Shown piece by piece: positions 16,996-25,891 of a stretch of 64,000 nucleotides of DNA. Location of the stretch: assembly GCA_023429135.1 (NCBI GenBank), contig JAEYWD010000002.1, forward strand, positions 1 through 64,000, written 5' to 3'. The notes beneath the pieces were generated by a model. That model searched no databases, was not told the origin of the DNA, and saw only the letters and a list, made by a program, of their open reading frames with translations. The stretch is from Bacteroidota bacterium. GTDB lineage: Bacteria; Bacteroidota; Bacteroidia; Bacteroidales; JAAUTT01. Position 1 is the first letter of the stretch. Each line of letters opens with the position of its first letter. The translations under genes and the position numbers were made by a program.

Positions 16996-17556
16996 ATGAC
17001 AAAAAGAACCTTTATTGCACTGCCAATTCCTGTTACTGAGAAGTTGAATGAGGAAACTGACTTCTACAAAAAGAATATTCACGGATTAAATATTAAATGG
17101 GTGGAAACGAACAATCTTCATCTTACGCTTGCATTTTTAGGCGACACTTCTGATCAGCAAATTGAATTGATAAAAAGCAGGTTACAAGAGATTGTTCCAA
17201 AATATCAAAGATTTCATATTCAATTAACCTATGCAGGGGCATTCAAAAGTCTTGCTAATCCTCAGGTTCTTTGGTTGGGAATTGAAGCTGAGAGCATCCT
17301 CCATGAAATTTATAACGATATAAAAGAAATGATACAAACAGCAGGTTTCGCACCTGAAAACCGGGCCTTTAAGCCTCACCTTACCATCGGCAGGGTTAAG
17401 AGCTTTTCACGTACCCATAACCTGGCATTGGTAATCAAAAGCAGGGAAAAATTCAACGAGATTGTAATAGCTGATAAAATTGTTTTTTACGATAGCATTC
17501 TCACACAGGCTGGTCCGGTTTATAAACCCATTGAAAAGTATGGTTTGAGAAGTTAG
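16996..17556 (+). CDS. thpR: RNA 2',3'-cyclic phosphodiesterase (2H family)
   Basis: The 186-residue protein shows both HxTx motifs of the 2H phosphoesterases: LHLTLAFLG at about residue 39 and PHLTIGRVK at about residue 128. It begins RTFIALPIPV as ThpR/LigT proteins do. The enzyme opens 2',3'-cyclic phosphates at RNA ends and was once described as a 2'-5' RNA ligase. The gene is apparently monocistronic. Its stop is followed by repeat-like sequence containing ccatggtctatcggtc. Confidence 0.88.
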   Translation: MTKRTFIALPIPVTEKLNEETDFYKKNIHGLNIKWVETNNLHLTLAFLGDTSDQQIELIKSRLQEIVPKYQRFHIQLTYAGAFKSLANPQVLWLGIEAESILHEIYNDIKEMIQTAGFAPENRAFKPHLTIGRVKSFSRTHNLALVIKSREKFNEIVIADKIVFYDSILTQAGPVYKPIEKYGLRS

Positions 17557-17592
17557 AAAGCCGGCCATGGTCTATCGGTCAAACGCTATAGG

Positions 17593-18969
17593 CTACACCC
17601 CATGGCCCTTCATGATGATTCCGATGGTTTTTGTCAGAATCCGGATATCGGCAAACAGCGACATATTTTGGATATATACCAGGTCGTACCGCATCCTTTG
17701 AATCATCTCGTCAATATTTTCGGCATACCCGTATTGAACCTGACCCCAGGAGGTTATGCCCGGTTTTACCAGATGTAATTTCGAATATTGGGGCGCTTTT
17801 GAAAGAATCTGCTCTATATAGAATTTACGCTCGGGACGCGGCCCAACCAACGACATATCTCCTTTAAAAACATTAATAAAATTTGGAATTTCATCCAAAC
17901 GGCGCTTGCGCATAAATTTTCCTACAGGGGTAATGCGCTTATCGTTCCGACTGGCAAGCTGCGGGCCCTCGGGTTCAGAATTCAGATACATGGATCTGAA
18001 TTTTAAGATACGAAAGGGCTTGCCGTTTTTTCCTATCCGCTCATGAGTGTAAATAACTGGACCGTTAGAAGTTGATTTTATTGCTATTACCAAAATAAGA
18101 ATAACCGGAAGCAAAATAACTATTGCACCAATTGACAGAATTATATCCAGAAATGTCTTCACGCTTTGTTGCCACGATGGTAAAATATCTTTTGACAGCA
18201 ATAAAAGCGGATCGTTAAATATATCAATACTTCGGACTGGAATATTTATTGTTCCATAAACTTCGGGCTGAATCCTGATGTAAACATCATGCCTGTAAAG
18301 ATTTAACAGTATTGTCTCAAGTTTTTCCTTCGCCGACGCGTCTGTCAGTACAAATACCTCTTCCACTTTTAACAATTCAATTGTTCTTTCCAGGCTTCGG
18401 GAACTGTCCATATCTTCCAGGATATTCCCCACAACTTCAAAGTGATTTTTATGGAGCCAATTGTGATTTTTTGCGCGGAAAGCAGCAATTGCTTCACTTT
18501 CTCCAAGAATCAGTACTTTAAAACTATCCTTGCCGTTATTAAATCTTTGGTTTTTAAAATAAAGGACAACAAATCGCCCTGAAAATACCAAAAAGAACTG
18601 GACACCAAGCAAAAACCAGAAGGATTGATAGTAATCGCGGTAAGTGATTACAGTATCGTCGAGAATTAATATAAAGAAAATTGCAAAAACACCAGATAAT
18701 GTAGATGTAAACAGATTAAACATGAACTTGCCAGGCTGTTTTCTTCTGACATCTGTATAGGTTCCGGCAGAATAATAAATTAGGAACCAAAATAAGGGAA
18801 CAAGTAAAAGTCCGGCAAAAAACTTTACATCTGCATGAAAAGGAACATCAACCCCAAATTTAACCGTTTCAATGTATACTTTTCTGTAAATAAAGAATAT
18901 GCTCCAGGTCATTCCTGAAGCAAATAAATCGGCAATGATGATAGATTTGCGAAAGTCTTGTTTTGCCAT
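17593..18969 (-). CDS. Polyprenyl glycosylphosphotransferase (exopolysaccharide initiating sugar transferase)
   Basis: The 458-residue protein has four N-terminal transmembrane helices (residues 10-125), a CoA-binding-like cytosolic region with VLILGESEAIAAF, a fifth hydrophobic helix (about 265-290) and the catalytic sugar-transferase domain. Key motifs there are FRILKFRSMY, RNDKRITPVGKFMRKRRLDEIPNFINVFKGDMSLVGPRPE and ITSWGQVQYG. It transfers a sugar-1-phosphate to undecaprenyl phosphate at the start of repeat-unit synthesis for an exopolysaccharide or O-antigen. The oxidoreductase gene lies 19 bp upstream on the same strand, so they form an operon. No other glycan cluster genes are next to it. 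Confidence 0.92.
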   Translation of the reverse strand: MAKQDFRKSIIIADLFASGMTWSIFFIYRKVYIETVKFGVDVPFHADVKFFAGLLLVPLFWFLIYYSAGTYTDVRRKQPGKFMFNLFTSTLSGVFAIFFILILDDTVITYRDYYQSFWFLLGVQFFLVFSGRFVVLYFKNQRFNNGKDSFKVLILGESEAIAAFRAKNHNWLHKNHFEVVGNILEDMDSSRSLERTIELLKVEEVFVLTDASAKEKLETILLNLYRHDVYIRIQPEVYGTINIPVRSIDIFNDPLLLLSKDILPSWQQSVKTFLDIILSIGAIVILLPVILILVIAIKSTSNGPVIYTHERIGKNGKPFRILKFRSMYLNSEPEGPQLASRNDKRITPVGKFMRKRRLDEIPNFINVFKGDMSLVGPRPERKFYIEQILSKAPQYSKLHLVKPGITSWGQVQYGYAENIDEMIQRMRYDLVYIQNMSLFADIRILTKTIGIIMKGHGV

Positions 18970-18988
18970 CGTTTTCTAAAATCCCATG

Positions 18989-19876
18989 TTAATTCGGGAA
19001 ATTTACGGCAAAATTCTGAATTGATTTTGATTTAATACGATGAGCCAGCTCAAGTGCCTGGAACATAATATCGTTATGCACTGTAGACGAATAGCTGTTT
19101 TTTATACTTTGTCCGAAATGGTGTAATTCATGAACGATAATATCATCATAATTAGCTCCACTCATACTTTTGGTAAGATCGACCTGAAACACAGATTCTC
19201 CTTCGATGGTAAACATGTTGGCCTGCAAAACATTCTGTTCTTCAAATTGATTTACAAGGAGGTTGCCAACTGCACCGTTATCGAGTTCCATTCTGACCGA
19301 AACCACTCCCCTTTCATTTCCATTAACTTCCCACGAGTTGATGTTTATTCTTTTTGGTATACCCTTTAAAATAAGTAATTGCAAAGAAATGTCATTTAGC
19401 AAATGCTCCATGAATTTTGCACCACACCACATATTATTGCAACTTCCAAAAGCATGTTTCAGATCAGCCAAAAAGCAATTTCTACCTTCGAACTGGTTTA
19501 ATATTTCATAAAACCTAAAACCTCCTGCAATTTGCATCAGCACGCCCGACTCTTCAGAGAGTTTACGAAGATGCTGAATTTCATCCAAACCAGCCAAAAA
19601 AGGATTGGTAATAAGGATATGCTTAAAATTTTTGATTGCTTTTTCGGTGGTAGAAAGGAAATCGGGAGAGAAATCAGTTATAACAAGCGCTTCAGTATAA
19701 TTAAACAATGCCTCAACAGAAGGATATGATACCAGATTAAACTGGGCTGCAAAAGTTTTGGTTTTATTATAATCGGGAGAATAACAGCCGGTAAGCTCAA
19801 CCCCTTCGAGCTTTGATAAAATGTGGGCATAGAAGTTAGTAGTTTCCGATGTTCCCAGAATTCCTGTTTTGATCAT
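18989..19876 (-). CDS. Gfo/Idh/MocA family oxidoreductase
   Basis: The ATG at 19876 is chosen because it places IKTGILGTSETTNFYAHIL, the Rossmann nucleotide-binding start, at the N-terminus, and because a TATGTTTG -7 box at 19897-19904 would lie inside the gene if the upstream ATG at 19903 were used. The product is 295 residues and has no export signal. The dinucleotide domain covers the first 120 residues and is followed by the family C-terminal domain; the usual EKP motif is replaced by TNPFLAG. It is probably a cytoplasmic sugar dehydrogenase working with the sugar transferase 19 bp downstream. The substrate is unknown. Confidence 0.8.
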   Translation of the reverse strand: MIKTGILGTSETTNFYAHILSKLEGVELTGCYSPDYNKTKTFAAQFNLVSYPSVEALFNYTEALVITDFSPDFLSTTEKAIKNFKHILITNPFLAGLDEIQHLRKLSEESGVLMQIAGGFRFYEILNQFEGRNCFLADLKHAFGSCNNMWCGAKFMEHLLNDISLQLLILKGIPKRININSWEVNGNERGVVSVRMELDNGAVGNLLVNQFEEQNVLQANMFTIEGESVFQVDLTKSMSGANYDDIIVHELHHFGQSIKNSYSSTVHNDIMFQALELAHRIKSKSIQNFAVNFPN

Positions 19877-19896
19877 AAACAAGTATTTAAGCCTTA

Positions 19897-19904
19897 CAAA
19901 CATA
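19897..19904 (-). promoter_or_regulatory. -7 box of the oxidoreductase-sugar transferase operon
   Basis: TATGTTTG on the minus strand matches TAnnTTTG, 20 bp upstream of the ATG at 19876. A -33 TTG at normal distance is lacking. Confidence 0.4.
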
Positions 19905-19970
19905 CTTTATTTTATTTCAACTGTTGGTAAATTGTTGAAATACTTATTAACTGGTATTGTTCATAAAGTA

Positions 19971-19978
19971 TAAATTTG
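19971..19978 (+). promoter_or_regulatory. -7 box of pcm
   Basis: TAAATTTG followed by C matches TAnnTTTG, 25 bp before the pcm start. The divergent operon has its own box 67 bp away. Confidence 0.4.
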
Positions 19979-20003
19979 CAGCGGAAAACATCTTGATTGA
20001 GTT

Positions 20004-20654
20004 ATGGGCATAAACGATACATACAGGCATAAAGGATTGAGACTTAAACTCATTCAGGAACTGGCGCAAAAAGGAATAACGGATGAAGATGTGCTGACAG
20101 CAATGGCTAAGGTACCCCGTCATCTTTTTATGGAAAGCAGCTTTATAACTTTTGCATATCGTGATCAGGCTTTCCCGATTGGCGCTGGGCAAACCATATC
20201 TCAACCTTATACGGTTGCATTCCAAACCCAACTGTTGCAGGTGAAAAAGCACGACAAAGTACTCGAAATAGGTACTGGATCAGGTTATCAATCGGCAGTT
20301 TTGCTTGAAATGGACGCTTACGTTTATACCATTGAGCGTCAGCGCGAATTGTTTGTTTCGGCACAGAAAATGCTTTCCAAACTTGGCTATAAACCTCACA
20401 TTTTTTTTGGCGACGGCTACGAAGGTCAGCCGGCATTTGCTCCCTTCGACAAAATTATTGTTACTGCCGCCGCTCCCGAAGTTCCCGAAAAACTTCTTCA
20501 ACAACTAAAACCCGGCGGACGGCTGGTAATACCTGTTGGCGAATCTAATGGCCAACGTATGTTACTGGTAGAAAAAACCGGTGAAGATTCTTATAAAAAA
20601 ACCGAACATGGAGCTTTTGTTTTTGTTCCCATGCTCAAAGGAAAAAATTTCTAA
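20004..20654 (+). CDS. pcm: Protein-L-isoaspartate O-methyltransferase
   Basis: The 216-residue protein has the PCMT pattern: VPRHLFM, YRDQAFPIGAGQTISQPYTVAFQTQLL, then the SAM-binding loop VLEIGTGSGYQSAVL at about residue 87 and FDKIIVTAAAPEVPEKLLQQLKPGGRLVIPVG near the end. It methylates isoaspartyl residues as the first step of repairing aged proteins in the cytoplasm. The MBL-fold hydrolase begins one base after its stop, so the two are co-transcribed. Confidence 0.95.
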   Translation: MGINDTYRHKGLRLKLIQELAQKGITDEDVLTAMAKVPRHLFMESSFITFAYRDQAFPIGAGQTISQPYTVAFQTQLLQVKKHDKVLEIGTGSGYQSAVLLEMDAYVYTIERQRELFVSAQKMLSKLGYKPHIFFGDGYEGQPAFAPFDKIIVTAAAPEVPEKLLQQLKPGGRLVIPVGESNGQRMLLVEKTGEDSYKKTEHGAFVFVPMLKGKNF

Positions 20655-20655
20655 T

Positions 20656-21306
20656 ATGATACAAATCAAAACTCTAGTTTTCAATCCCTTTCAGGAAAAC
20701 ACGTATTTACTCTCCGACGAAACCAACGAATGCATCATTGTAGATGCCGGTTGCTACACTGCTCAGGAGTTCGACTTGCTTGTAAATTACCTCGCGAAAA
20801 ATAACCTGAAGCCTGTTAAACTTATCAATACTCACTGCCATGTTGACCATGTGCTGGGTATTTCGCGACTCATGGAAAAGTATAATATCCCATTTGAAGC
20901 TCACAAAAGCGAGGACAAAATTATTGGCGAAGCTGTTCAGCATGGTAAGGTATTCGGTTTTGTGCTGGAACAGCCTCCTTATCCCACAAGTTATCTTAAA
21001 GAAGGTGATGAAGTCAGGGTTGGTAACTCCACACTGAAAGTTCTGGAAGTTCCGGGCCACTCGCAAGGACATATTGCGTTTTACAGCGAAGAAGGAAAAT
21101 TTGTGGTGGTAGGCGATGTTCTTTTCAGAGGAAGTATTGGCCGTACCGATCTTACAGGAGGCGATTACGATCAGCTCATCAACAGCATTTACAAGAAATT
21201 GCTGGTTCTCGACCGCTCGACAGTTGTTTATCCCGGCCATGGCCCAGCCACTACAATAGGAGAAGAAATAATGACCAATCCTTTTCTTTCACAACTTGGA
21301 ATATAA
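20656..21306 (+). CDS. Metallo-beta-lactamase fold hydrolase (glyoxalase II-like)
   Basis: Starting at the ATG at 20656, just after the pcm stop, gives 216 residues; a longer frame into pcm exists but is not needed. The metal motif THCHVDHVLG (HxHxDH) is at about residues 59-68, followed by GHSQGHIAFYSEEGK, DVLFRGSIGRTD and PGHGPATTIGEE. The length and GRTDL motif match the short glyoxalase-II-like/YcbL group, which hydrolyse thioesters such as S-lactoylglutathione or related substrates. The true substrate is uncertain because the long C-terminal glutathione-binding domain is absent. Confidence 0.9.
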   Translation: MIQIKTLVFNPFQENTYLLSDETNECIIVDAGCYTAQEFDLLVNYLAKNNLKPVKLINTHCHVDHVLGISRLMEKYNIPFEAHKSEDKIIGEAVQHGKVFGFVLEQPPYPTSYLKEGDEVRVGNSTLKVLEVPGHSQGHIAFYSEEGKFVVVGDVLFRGSIGRTDLTGGDYDQLINSIYKKLLVLDRSTVVYPGHGPATTIGEEIMTNPFLSQLGI

Positions 21307-21409
21307 TTATTTTAACAAAAACCGCAGAATCATAATCAATAAGCATCTTCTCCGTTTAGGTAGTTTATCAAACATAACAGAGAGCTGAATTTTATCATAT
21401 AATAAACTC

Positions 21410-21428
21410 AAGGTTTTCAAAACCTTTG
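21410..21428 (+). promoter_or_regulatory. Palindrome and candidate promoter upstream of gcvP
   Basis: AAGGTTTT (21410-21417), C, AAAACCTT (21419-21426) is a perfect 8-bp-arm palindrome. It overlaps AACCTTTG (21421-21428), which is one mismatch from the TAnnTTTG box, 32 bp before the start. It may be an operator over the promoter. No glycine riboswitch features were recognised in the 153-bp gap. Confidence 0.3.
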
Positions 21429-21459
21429 CAAACATTTTTTAAGAAAACAGAAATACTTT

Positions 21460-24315
21460 ATGCAAACCAGTGATTTCTTATACAGGCACATAGGGCCTCG
21501 CAAAAACGATATCTCCGAAATGGTTAAAACCATTGGGGTAAACTCTCTCGACGAATTGATCGATAAAGTTGTTCCTGAAAGCATCCGCTTACGAGAGCCG
21601 CTCAAGCTCCCCCAGGCAATGACTGAACATGAATATCTGAAAAAAATAAGTGAAATTGCCGGTAAGAACAAAATCTTCAGAACTTATATCGGACAGGGTT
21701 ATTACAATACAATTTTCCCTTCGGTAATTAAACGCAATATTCTGGAGAATCCAAGCTGGTACACATCTTATACACCATATCAGGCTGAAATTTCTCAAGG
21801 AAGACTTGAAGCATTACTCAACTTCCAAACCATGGTTACCGAATTAACTGCAATGCCTCTGGCTAATGCTTCCTTACTCGACGAAGCCACTGCCGCAGCC
21901 GAAGCTATGATAATGCTGTTTAACAGCCGCTCACGTGAACAGGTAAAAGGTAATGCATTGAAATTTGTGGCCGATGTAAACGTTTTCCCACAAACACTTG
22001 ATGTACTGAAAACCCGTTCGGCTCCACTTGGGATTGAACTGGTGATTGCCGATATATTAAATTCCACTTTACCCGAAAGTACTTTTGGCGTACTGGTGCA
22101 ATATCCCGATTCGAAAGGTGAAGTTACCGATTTCAAAAAGTTAACTCAAGATTGTCATGCCAAACAGATTAAAGTTGCCGTTGCTGCCGATCTGCTCAGC
22201 CTCATTTTATTAACCCCTCCGGGAGAATGGGGTGCCGATGTGGTAGTAGGAACCACACAACGTTTCGGTATTCCCATGGGATTTGGCGGTCCGCATGCCG
22301 GATATTTTGCCACCCGCGACGAATTTAAGCGTAATATGCCCGGCCGTATCATTGGAATTTCAGTTGATGCCCAGGGTAAAAGAGCTTTGCGTATGGCGTT
22401 ACAGACCCGGGAACAACATATCAAACGCGAAAGAGCCACTTCAAACATCTGTACAGCCCAGGCATTGCTCGCAACCATGGCTGGCATGTATGCGGTTTAT
22501 CATGGAGCCGACGGACTTAAAAATATTGCCCGCCGTATCCATTCATACACTTCTTTTATAGCAAAAGAACTGGTTGCTTTAGGTTATGAGCAGCTCAACA
22601 AAAACTTTTTCGATACCCTTCTTGTAAAAGGCTCGACTCAAAAGGTAAAGGAACTTGCACTGGCCAGAGAAATCAACTTCCTGTACAATGCTGATGGTAC
22701 AATTGGTATCAGTCTCGACGAAACTACCAGCCTTAACGATGTGCAGGATATTATCACCATTTTTGCCGAAGCTGCCGGGAAAGTGTTTAAACCCGTTGCT
22801 GCATTACCTGAAGCTGAAATTGTAGCTGACCATCGCCGCACATCGTGCTTCTTAACTCAGGAAATATTTAACAAGCACCGCAGCGAAACCGAAATGATGC
22901 GTTACATCAAAATGCTGGAGCGTAAAGATATTTCGCTCACTCATTCCATGATTTCGCTTGGTTCGTGTACCATGAAACTCAATGCAGCAACGGAGATGCT
23001 ACCTTTGAGCTGGCCCGAGCTTGGTAACATTCATCCGTTTGTTCCTGCAAATCAAGCCGAAGGATATTACCAGCTTGTAACCGAGCTGGAAGATTATCTG
23101 AAAGTAGTAACCGGTTTTGAAGCAGTATCGTTCCAGCCAAACTCAGGTGCGGCAGGCGAATATGCCGGTTTATTAATGATGCGTCAGTATCATATTCAAA
23201 ATAACCAAACACAGCGCAACCTGGTGTTGATCCCATCGTCGGCACACGGTACAAACCCGGCAAGTGCAGCCATGTCCGGAATGGACATCAAAGTTGTGGA
23301 TTGCGATAACAATGGCAACATCAAGCTCGATTGCTTAAAATCGCTGGCTGAACAATATAAAGACACCCTTGCCGGCTTCATGGTGACTTACCCGTCGACC
23401 CATGGTGTATTCGAGAGCCAGATTAAAGAAATGGCCGATATAATTCACGAAAACGGAGGTTTGGTTTATATGGATGGCGCTAACATGAACGCACAGGTTG
23501 GATTGACTAATCCTGCTACCATTGGAGCTGATGTTTGTCATTTGAATCTGCATAAAACCTTTGCGATACCTCATGGTGGTGGTGGCCCTGGTGTTGGACC
23601 GGTTGCCGTAAATAAAAAACTGGCTCCATTTATGCCTTCACACCCGGTAATAAAAACCGGAGGCGAAAAAGGCATACACGCAGTTTCGGCTGCTCCTTTC
23701 GGCAGTGCCAGTGTGCTGGTGATTTCGCATGCTTATTGCGCCATGCTTGGAGCTGAAGGTTTGACCATGGCAACTAAAATAGCAATTCTCAACGCAAATT
23801 ACCTGGCAGCCCGCCTGAACAATTATTTCCCTGTTTTGTACCGCGGCGAAACCAATTATGTGGCTCACGAAATGATATTCGACTGTCGTCCTATTAAAGC
23901 TATCTCTGATGTTACAGAGGCTGATATTGCAAAACGACTGATGGATTATGGCTTCCACGCTCCTACCCTCTCGTTCCCTGTTCACGGAACACTCATGGTA
24001 GAGCCTACCGAAAGCGAATCGCTGGAGGAATTGAATCATTTTGCTGAAGCTATGATTTCTATCCACTCTGAAATTCAACAAGTGGTAAATGGTGAAGCTG
24101 ATAAAACAAATAATGTTTTAAAAAATGCGCCACACACGCAGGAAGTAGTAATTTCTGATGCATGGAATCGACCTTATCCTCGCGAACTTGCAGCTTACCC
24201 GCTGCACTGGATCCGCAGCAATAAATTCTGGCCCACAGTAAGTCGTATCGACGACGCTTTTGGCGACCGTAATCTGGTATGCACCTGCGAACCTGTCGAA
24301 AGCTATCGCAATTAA
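21460..24315 (+). CDS. gcvP: Glycine dehydrogenase (decarboxylating), P-protein
   Basis: The 951-residue protein is a full-length fused P-protein. It opens with FLYRHIGPRKNDISEMVKTIG and contains YIGQGYYNT, SLLDEATAAAEAM, FGGPHAGYFATRDEFKRNMPGRIIG and RERATSNICTAQALLA in the N-terminal half. The C-terminal half has SLGSCTMKLNA and the PLP-lysine motif LNLHKTFAIPHGGGGPG. It decarboxylates glycine and hands the aminomethyl group to lipoyl H-protein in the glycine cleavage system. gcvT and gcvH are not adjacent. It has its own terminator and 5' gap, so it is monocistronic. Confidence 0.97.
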   Translation: MQTSDFLYRHIGPRKNDISEMVKTIGVNSLDELIDKVVPESIRLREPLKLPQAMTEHEYLKKISEIAGKNKIFRTYIGQGYYNTIFPSVIKRNILENPSWYTSYTPYQAEISQGRLEALLNFQTMVTELTAMPLANASLLDEATAAAEAMIMLFNSRSREQVKGNALKFVADVNVFPQTLDVLKTRSAPLGIELVIADILNSTLPESTFGVLVQYPDSKGEVTDFKKLTQDCHAKQIKVAVAADLLSLILLTPPGEWGADVVVGTTQRFGIPMGFGGPHAGYFATRDEFKRNMPGRIIGISVDAQGKRALRMALQTREQHIKRERATSNICTAQALLATMAGMYAVYHGADGLKNIARRIHSYTSFIAKELVALGYEQLNKNFFDTLLVKGSTQKVKELALAREINFLYNADGTIGISLDETTSLNDVQDIITIFAEAAGKVFKPVAALPEAEIVADHRRTSCFLTQEIFNKHRSETEMMRYIKMLERKDISLTHSMISLGSCTMKLNAATEMLPLSWPELGNIHPFVPANQAEGYYQLVTELEDYLKVVTGFEAVSFQPNSGAAGEYAGLLMMRQYHIQNNQTQRNLVLIPSSAHGTNPASAAMSGMDIKVVDCDNNGNIKLDCLKSLAEQYKDTLAGFMVTYPSTHGVFESQIKEMADIIHENGGLVYMDGANMNAQVGLTNPATIGADVCHLNLHKTFAIPHGGGGPGVGPVAVNKKLAPFMPSHPVIKTGGEKGIHAVSAAPFGSASVLVISHAYCAMLGAEGLTMATKIAILNANYLAARLNNYFPVLYRGETNYVAHEMIFDCRPIKAISDVTEADIAKRLMDYGFHAPTLSFPVHGTLMVEPTESESLEELNHFAEAMISIHSEIQQVVNGEADKTNNVLKNAPHTQEVVISDAWNRPYPRELAAYPLHWIRSNKFWPTVSRIDDAFGDRNLVCTCEPVESYRN

Positions 24316-24330
24316 TTCAAACAATTGATC

Positions 24331-24371
24331 AAAAAACCTACTCTTAATAGATCATAAGAGTAGGTTTTTTT
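24331..24371 (+). terminator. Terminator of gcvP
   Basis: CCTACTCTTA (24337-24346) pairs with TAAGAGTAGG (24355-24364), preceded by six A and followed by seven T. It starts 16 bp after the stop codon. Confidence 0.92.
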
Positions 24372-24445
24372 GTTTATTTGCATTACGATATGTTTTAGAA
24401 CACATTTTTATCCTGATAACTTTTTAGCCTTATTAAGATTAATAG

Positions 24446-25054
24446 ATGAAAAGTAATATTTATACAGACAAGGAGATAGTTGAGAAAATATTACAGAGCG
24501 ATAAAAAGGTTCTTTCTTTTCTTTACGAATACAATTTTGATTCATTAAAAAGAAAAATAATCTCTGAAGGCGGTACCGAAAATGACGCTCAGGATATTTT
24601 TCATGATGCGCTGATGGTATTATTTATGAAAATCAGAAAAGATGAATTTGAACTTACAAGTTCGATCCATACCTTTCTGCAAGCCATTGCACGTAATCTC
24701 TGGAAAAGAGTTCTGGCTTCAAGTTCCGGACGTTTTAAAAAGATTGATGATGAACTAAATTCTATTTCCGAAGAATATCCTGATGAAGAATACCTTCAGG
24801 TTGAACGGAGGAAACTTTATTTAAAATACCTGTCGGAATTGCCCGAGGATTGCCGACGAATGATACAGCTCATTATTAAAGGTGTAAATCTTAAGGAAAT
24901 TACCCGTATAATGGCTTACAATTCGCTGGAATTTACAAAAACAAAACGTTATCGCTGCAAAGTAATGTTAATAAACAAGATTTCTGCCGATCCCCTATAT
25001 AAAGAACTGAAAAATGAAAGATCTGGAACAACTGGTTCAATTCCTCGATGGTGA
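24446..25054 (+). CDS. ECF-type RNA polymerase sigma factor of the CHAT cassette
   Basis: The 202-residue protein shows sigma region 2 (VLSFLYEYNFDSLKRKIISEGGTENDAQDIFHDALMVLFMKIRK...IHTFLQAIARNLWKRVL) and a divergent region 4 (LSELPEDCRRMIQLIIKGVNLKEITRIMAYNSLEFTKTKRYRCKVML). The second half is less typical than in the other ECF factor at 8934. Its last 41 bp overlap the start of the membrane TPR protein, a layout typical of a sigma/anti-sigma pair. The large CHAT gene converges from the other side. It likely directs a small regulon in response to an envelope or cytoplasmic signal; targets are unknown. Confidence 0.85.
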   Translation: MKSNIYTDKEIVEKILQSDKKVLSFLYEYNFDSLKRKIISEGGTENDAQDIFHDALMVLFMKIRKDEFELTSSIHTFLQAIARNLWKRVLASSSGRFKKIDDELNSISEEYPDEEYLQVERRKLYLKYLSELPEDCRRMIQLIIKGVNLKEITRIMAYNSLEFTKTKRYRCKVMLINKISADPLYKELKNERSGTTGSIPRW

Positions 25055-25772
25055 GCTCAACGAAGCTGAGAAACAGCAACTCGTTGATAAACTAAGAAAT
25101 AACCCTGAGTTAAACGGAAAATTTGAATTAATCAAAGATTTTGATGCCCTGACCGGAGATAAACAAATTTCGAACTTCGAAACAACTATAAAAGAGGTCG
25201 AAGCTGAATTCCTGGCCAAAAAACAGGCAACATCCAAACTTAATCTGAAATTGTGGATGCAGATTGCGGCTACAGTTATCCTTTTAATTTCGGCGGCTAC
25301 TTATTTTCTTGTAATTAAAGAGAGATCATCCTTTTCTCCCGACAGCCTTTATGCTGCCTATTATCAAAAATTACCAGCCGACTTTGCAACCCGTTCGGGC
25401 GAAAAGAGTGACGACCTATTCATTAACGCTATTAAGCTCTATAATGATAATAAATACCAGGAAGCCATTGTCGAATTCACTAAGATTCTAAACTCCGATC
25501 CTTCCAATAATGCTGCCCGATTATTTTTAGGTATATGCTATTCCGAAACTGATAACTTCAAAAAAGCTTCAGAACACTTTAATATTATACTTAATCACCA
25601 CGATCCCATTTTTGAAGAGCATGCGGCCTGGTACCTATCGTTATGCTACATAAAAACTAATAACCCCGATTTAGCCAGGCCCCTGCTTAACAACCTTGTC
25701 GAAACGCGGTCGTTTTATATTGGAAAGGCGTCGGAATTGCTTGGAAAATTGAAAAAAGTCGATAGACATTAG
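25014..25772 (+). CDS. Membrane TPR protein, anti-sigma-like
   Basis: The 252-residue protein has a short acidic helical N-terminal domain (MKDLEQLVQFLDGELNEAEKQQLVDKL, like the zinc-less anti-sigma regions of other Bacteroidetes). A single transmembrane helix follows at about residues 81-101, then about three TPR-type helix pairs at residues 130-245 (INAIKLYNDNKYQEAIVEFTKIL, ARLFLGICYSETDNFKKASEHF, AAWYLSLCYIKTNNPDLARPLL). It overlaps the sigma gene by 41 bp. Inference: the cytoplasmic N-terminus holds the sigma factor and the outer TPR senses a partner, possibly the TPR-CHAT protein. The last codons merge into an intergenic repeat containing gtcgatag. Confidence 0.78.
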   Translation: MKDLEQLVQFLDGELNEAEKQQLVDKLRNNPELNGKFELIKDFDALTGDKQISNFETTIKEVEAEFLAKKQATSKLNLKLWMQIAATVILLISAATYFLVIKERSSFSPDSLYAAYYQKLPADFATRSGEKSDDLFINAIKLYNDNKYQEAIVEFTKILNSDPSNNAARLFLGICYSETDNFKKASEHFNIILNHHDPIFEEHAAWYLSLCYIKTNNPDLARPLLNNLVETRSFYIGKASELLGKLKKVDRH

Positions 25773-25805
25773 TTGATAGACGATAGCCAATACAGAATAC
25801 AGGTC
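25758..25805. repeat. Intergenic tatcgac-type repeat, locus B
   Basis: The sequence carries gtcgatagac, a second gatagacgatag and the shared core AGCCAATACA (25785-25794). On the opposite strand it reads ctgtattggctatcg, the same as the repeats at 31786 and 31833, so it is inverted relative to them. The repeat runs into the last codons and stop of the TPR gene. Confidence 0.6.
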
Positions 25806-25891
25806 GACGGGCCACGGACAATTTAGCAATGACCTCTTTGTTTAAATAATTTAATTCAGAACATTCAAGCCTCTTAGCGGTGGCGTGGTGC

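Noticed and set aside
21307..21459. Glycine riboswitch before gcvP
   Set aside because: The 153-bp gap lacks the paired aptamer helices and conserved GG-rich core; only a palindrome is seen.
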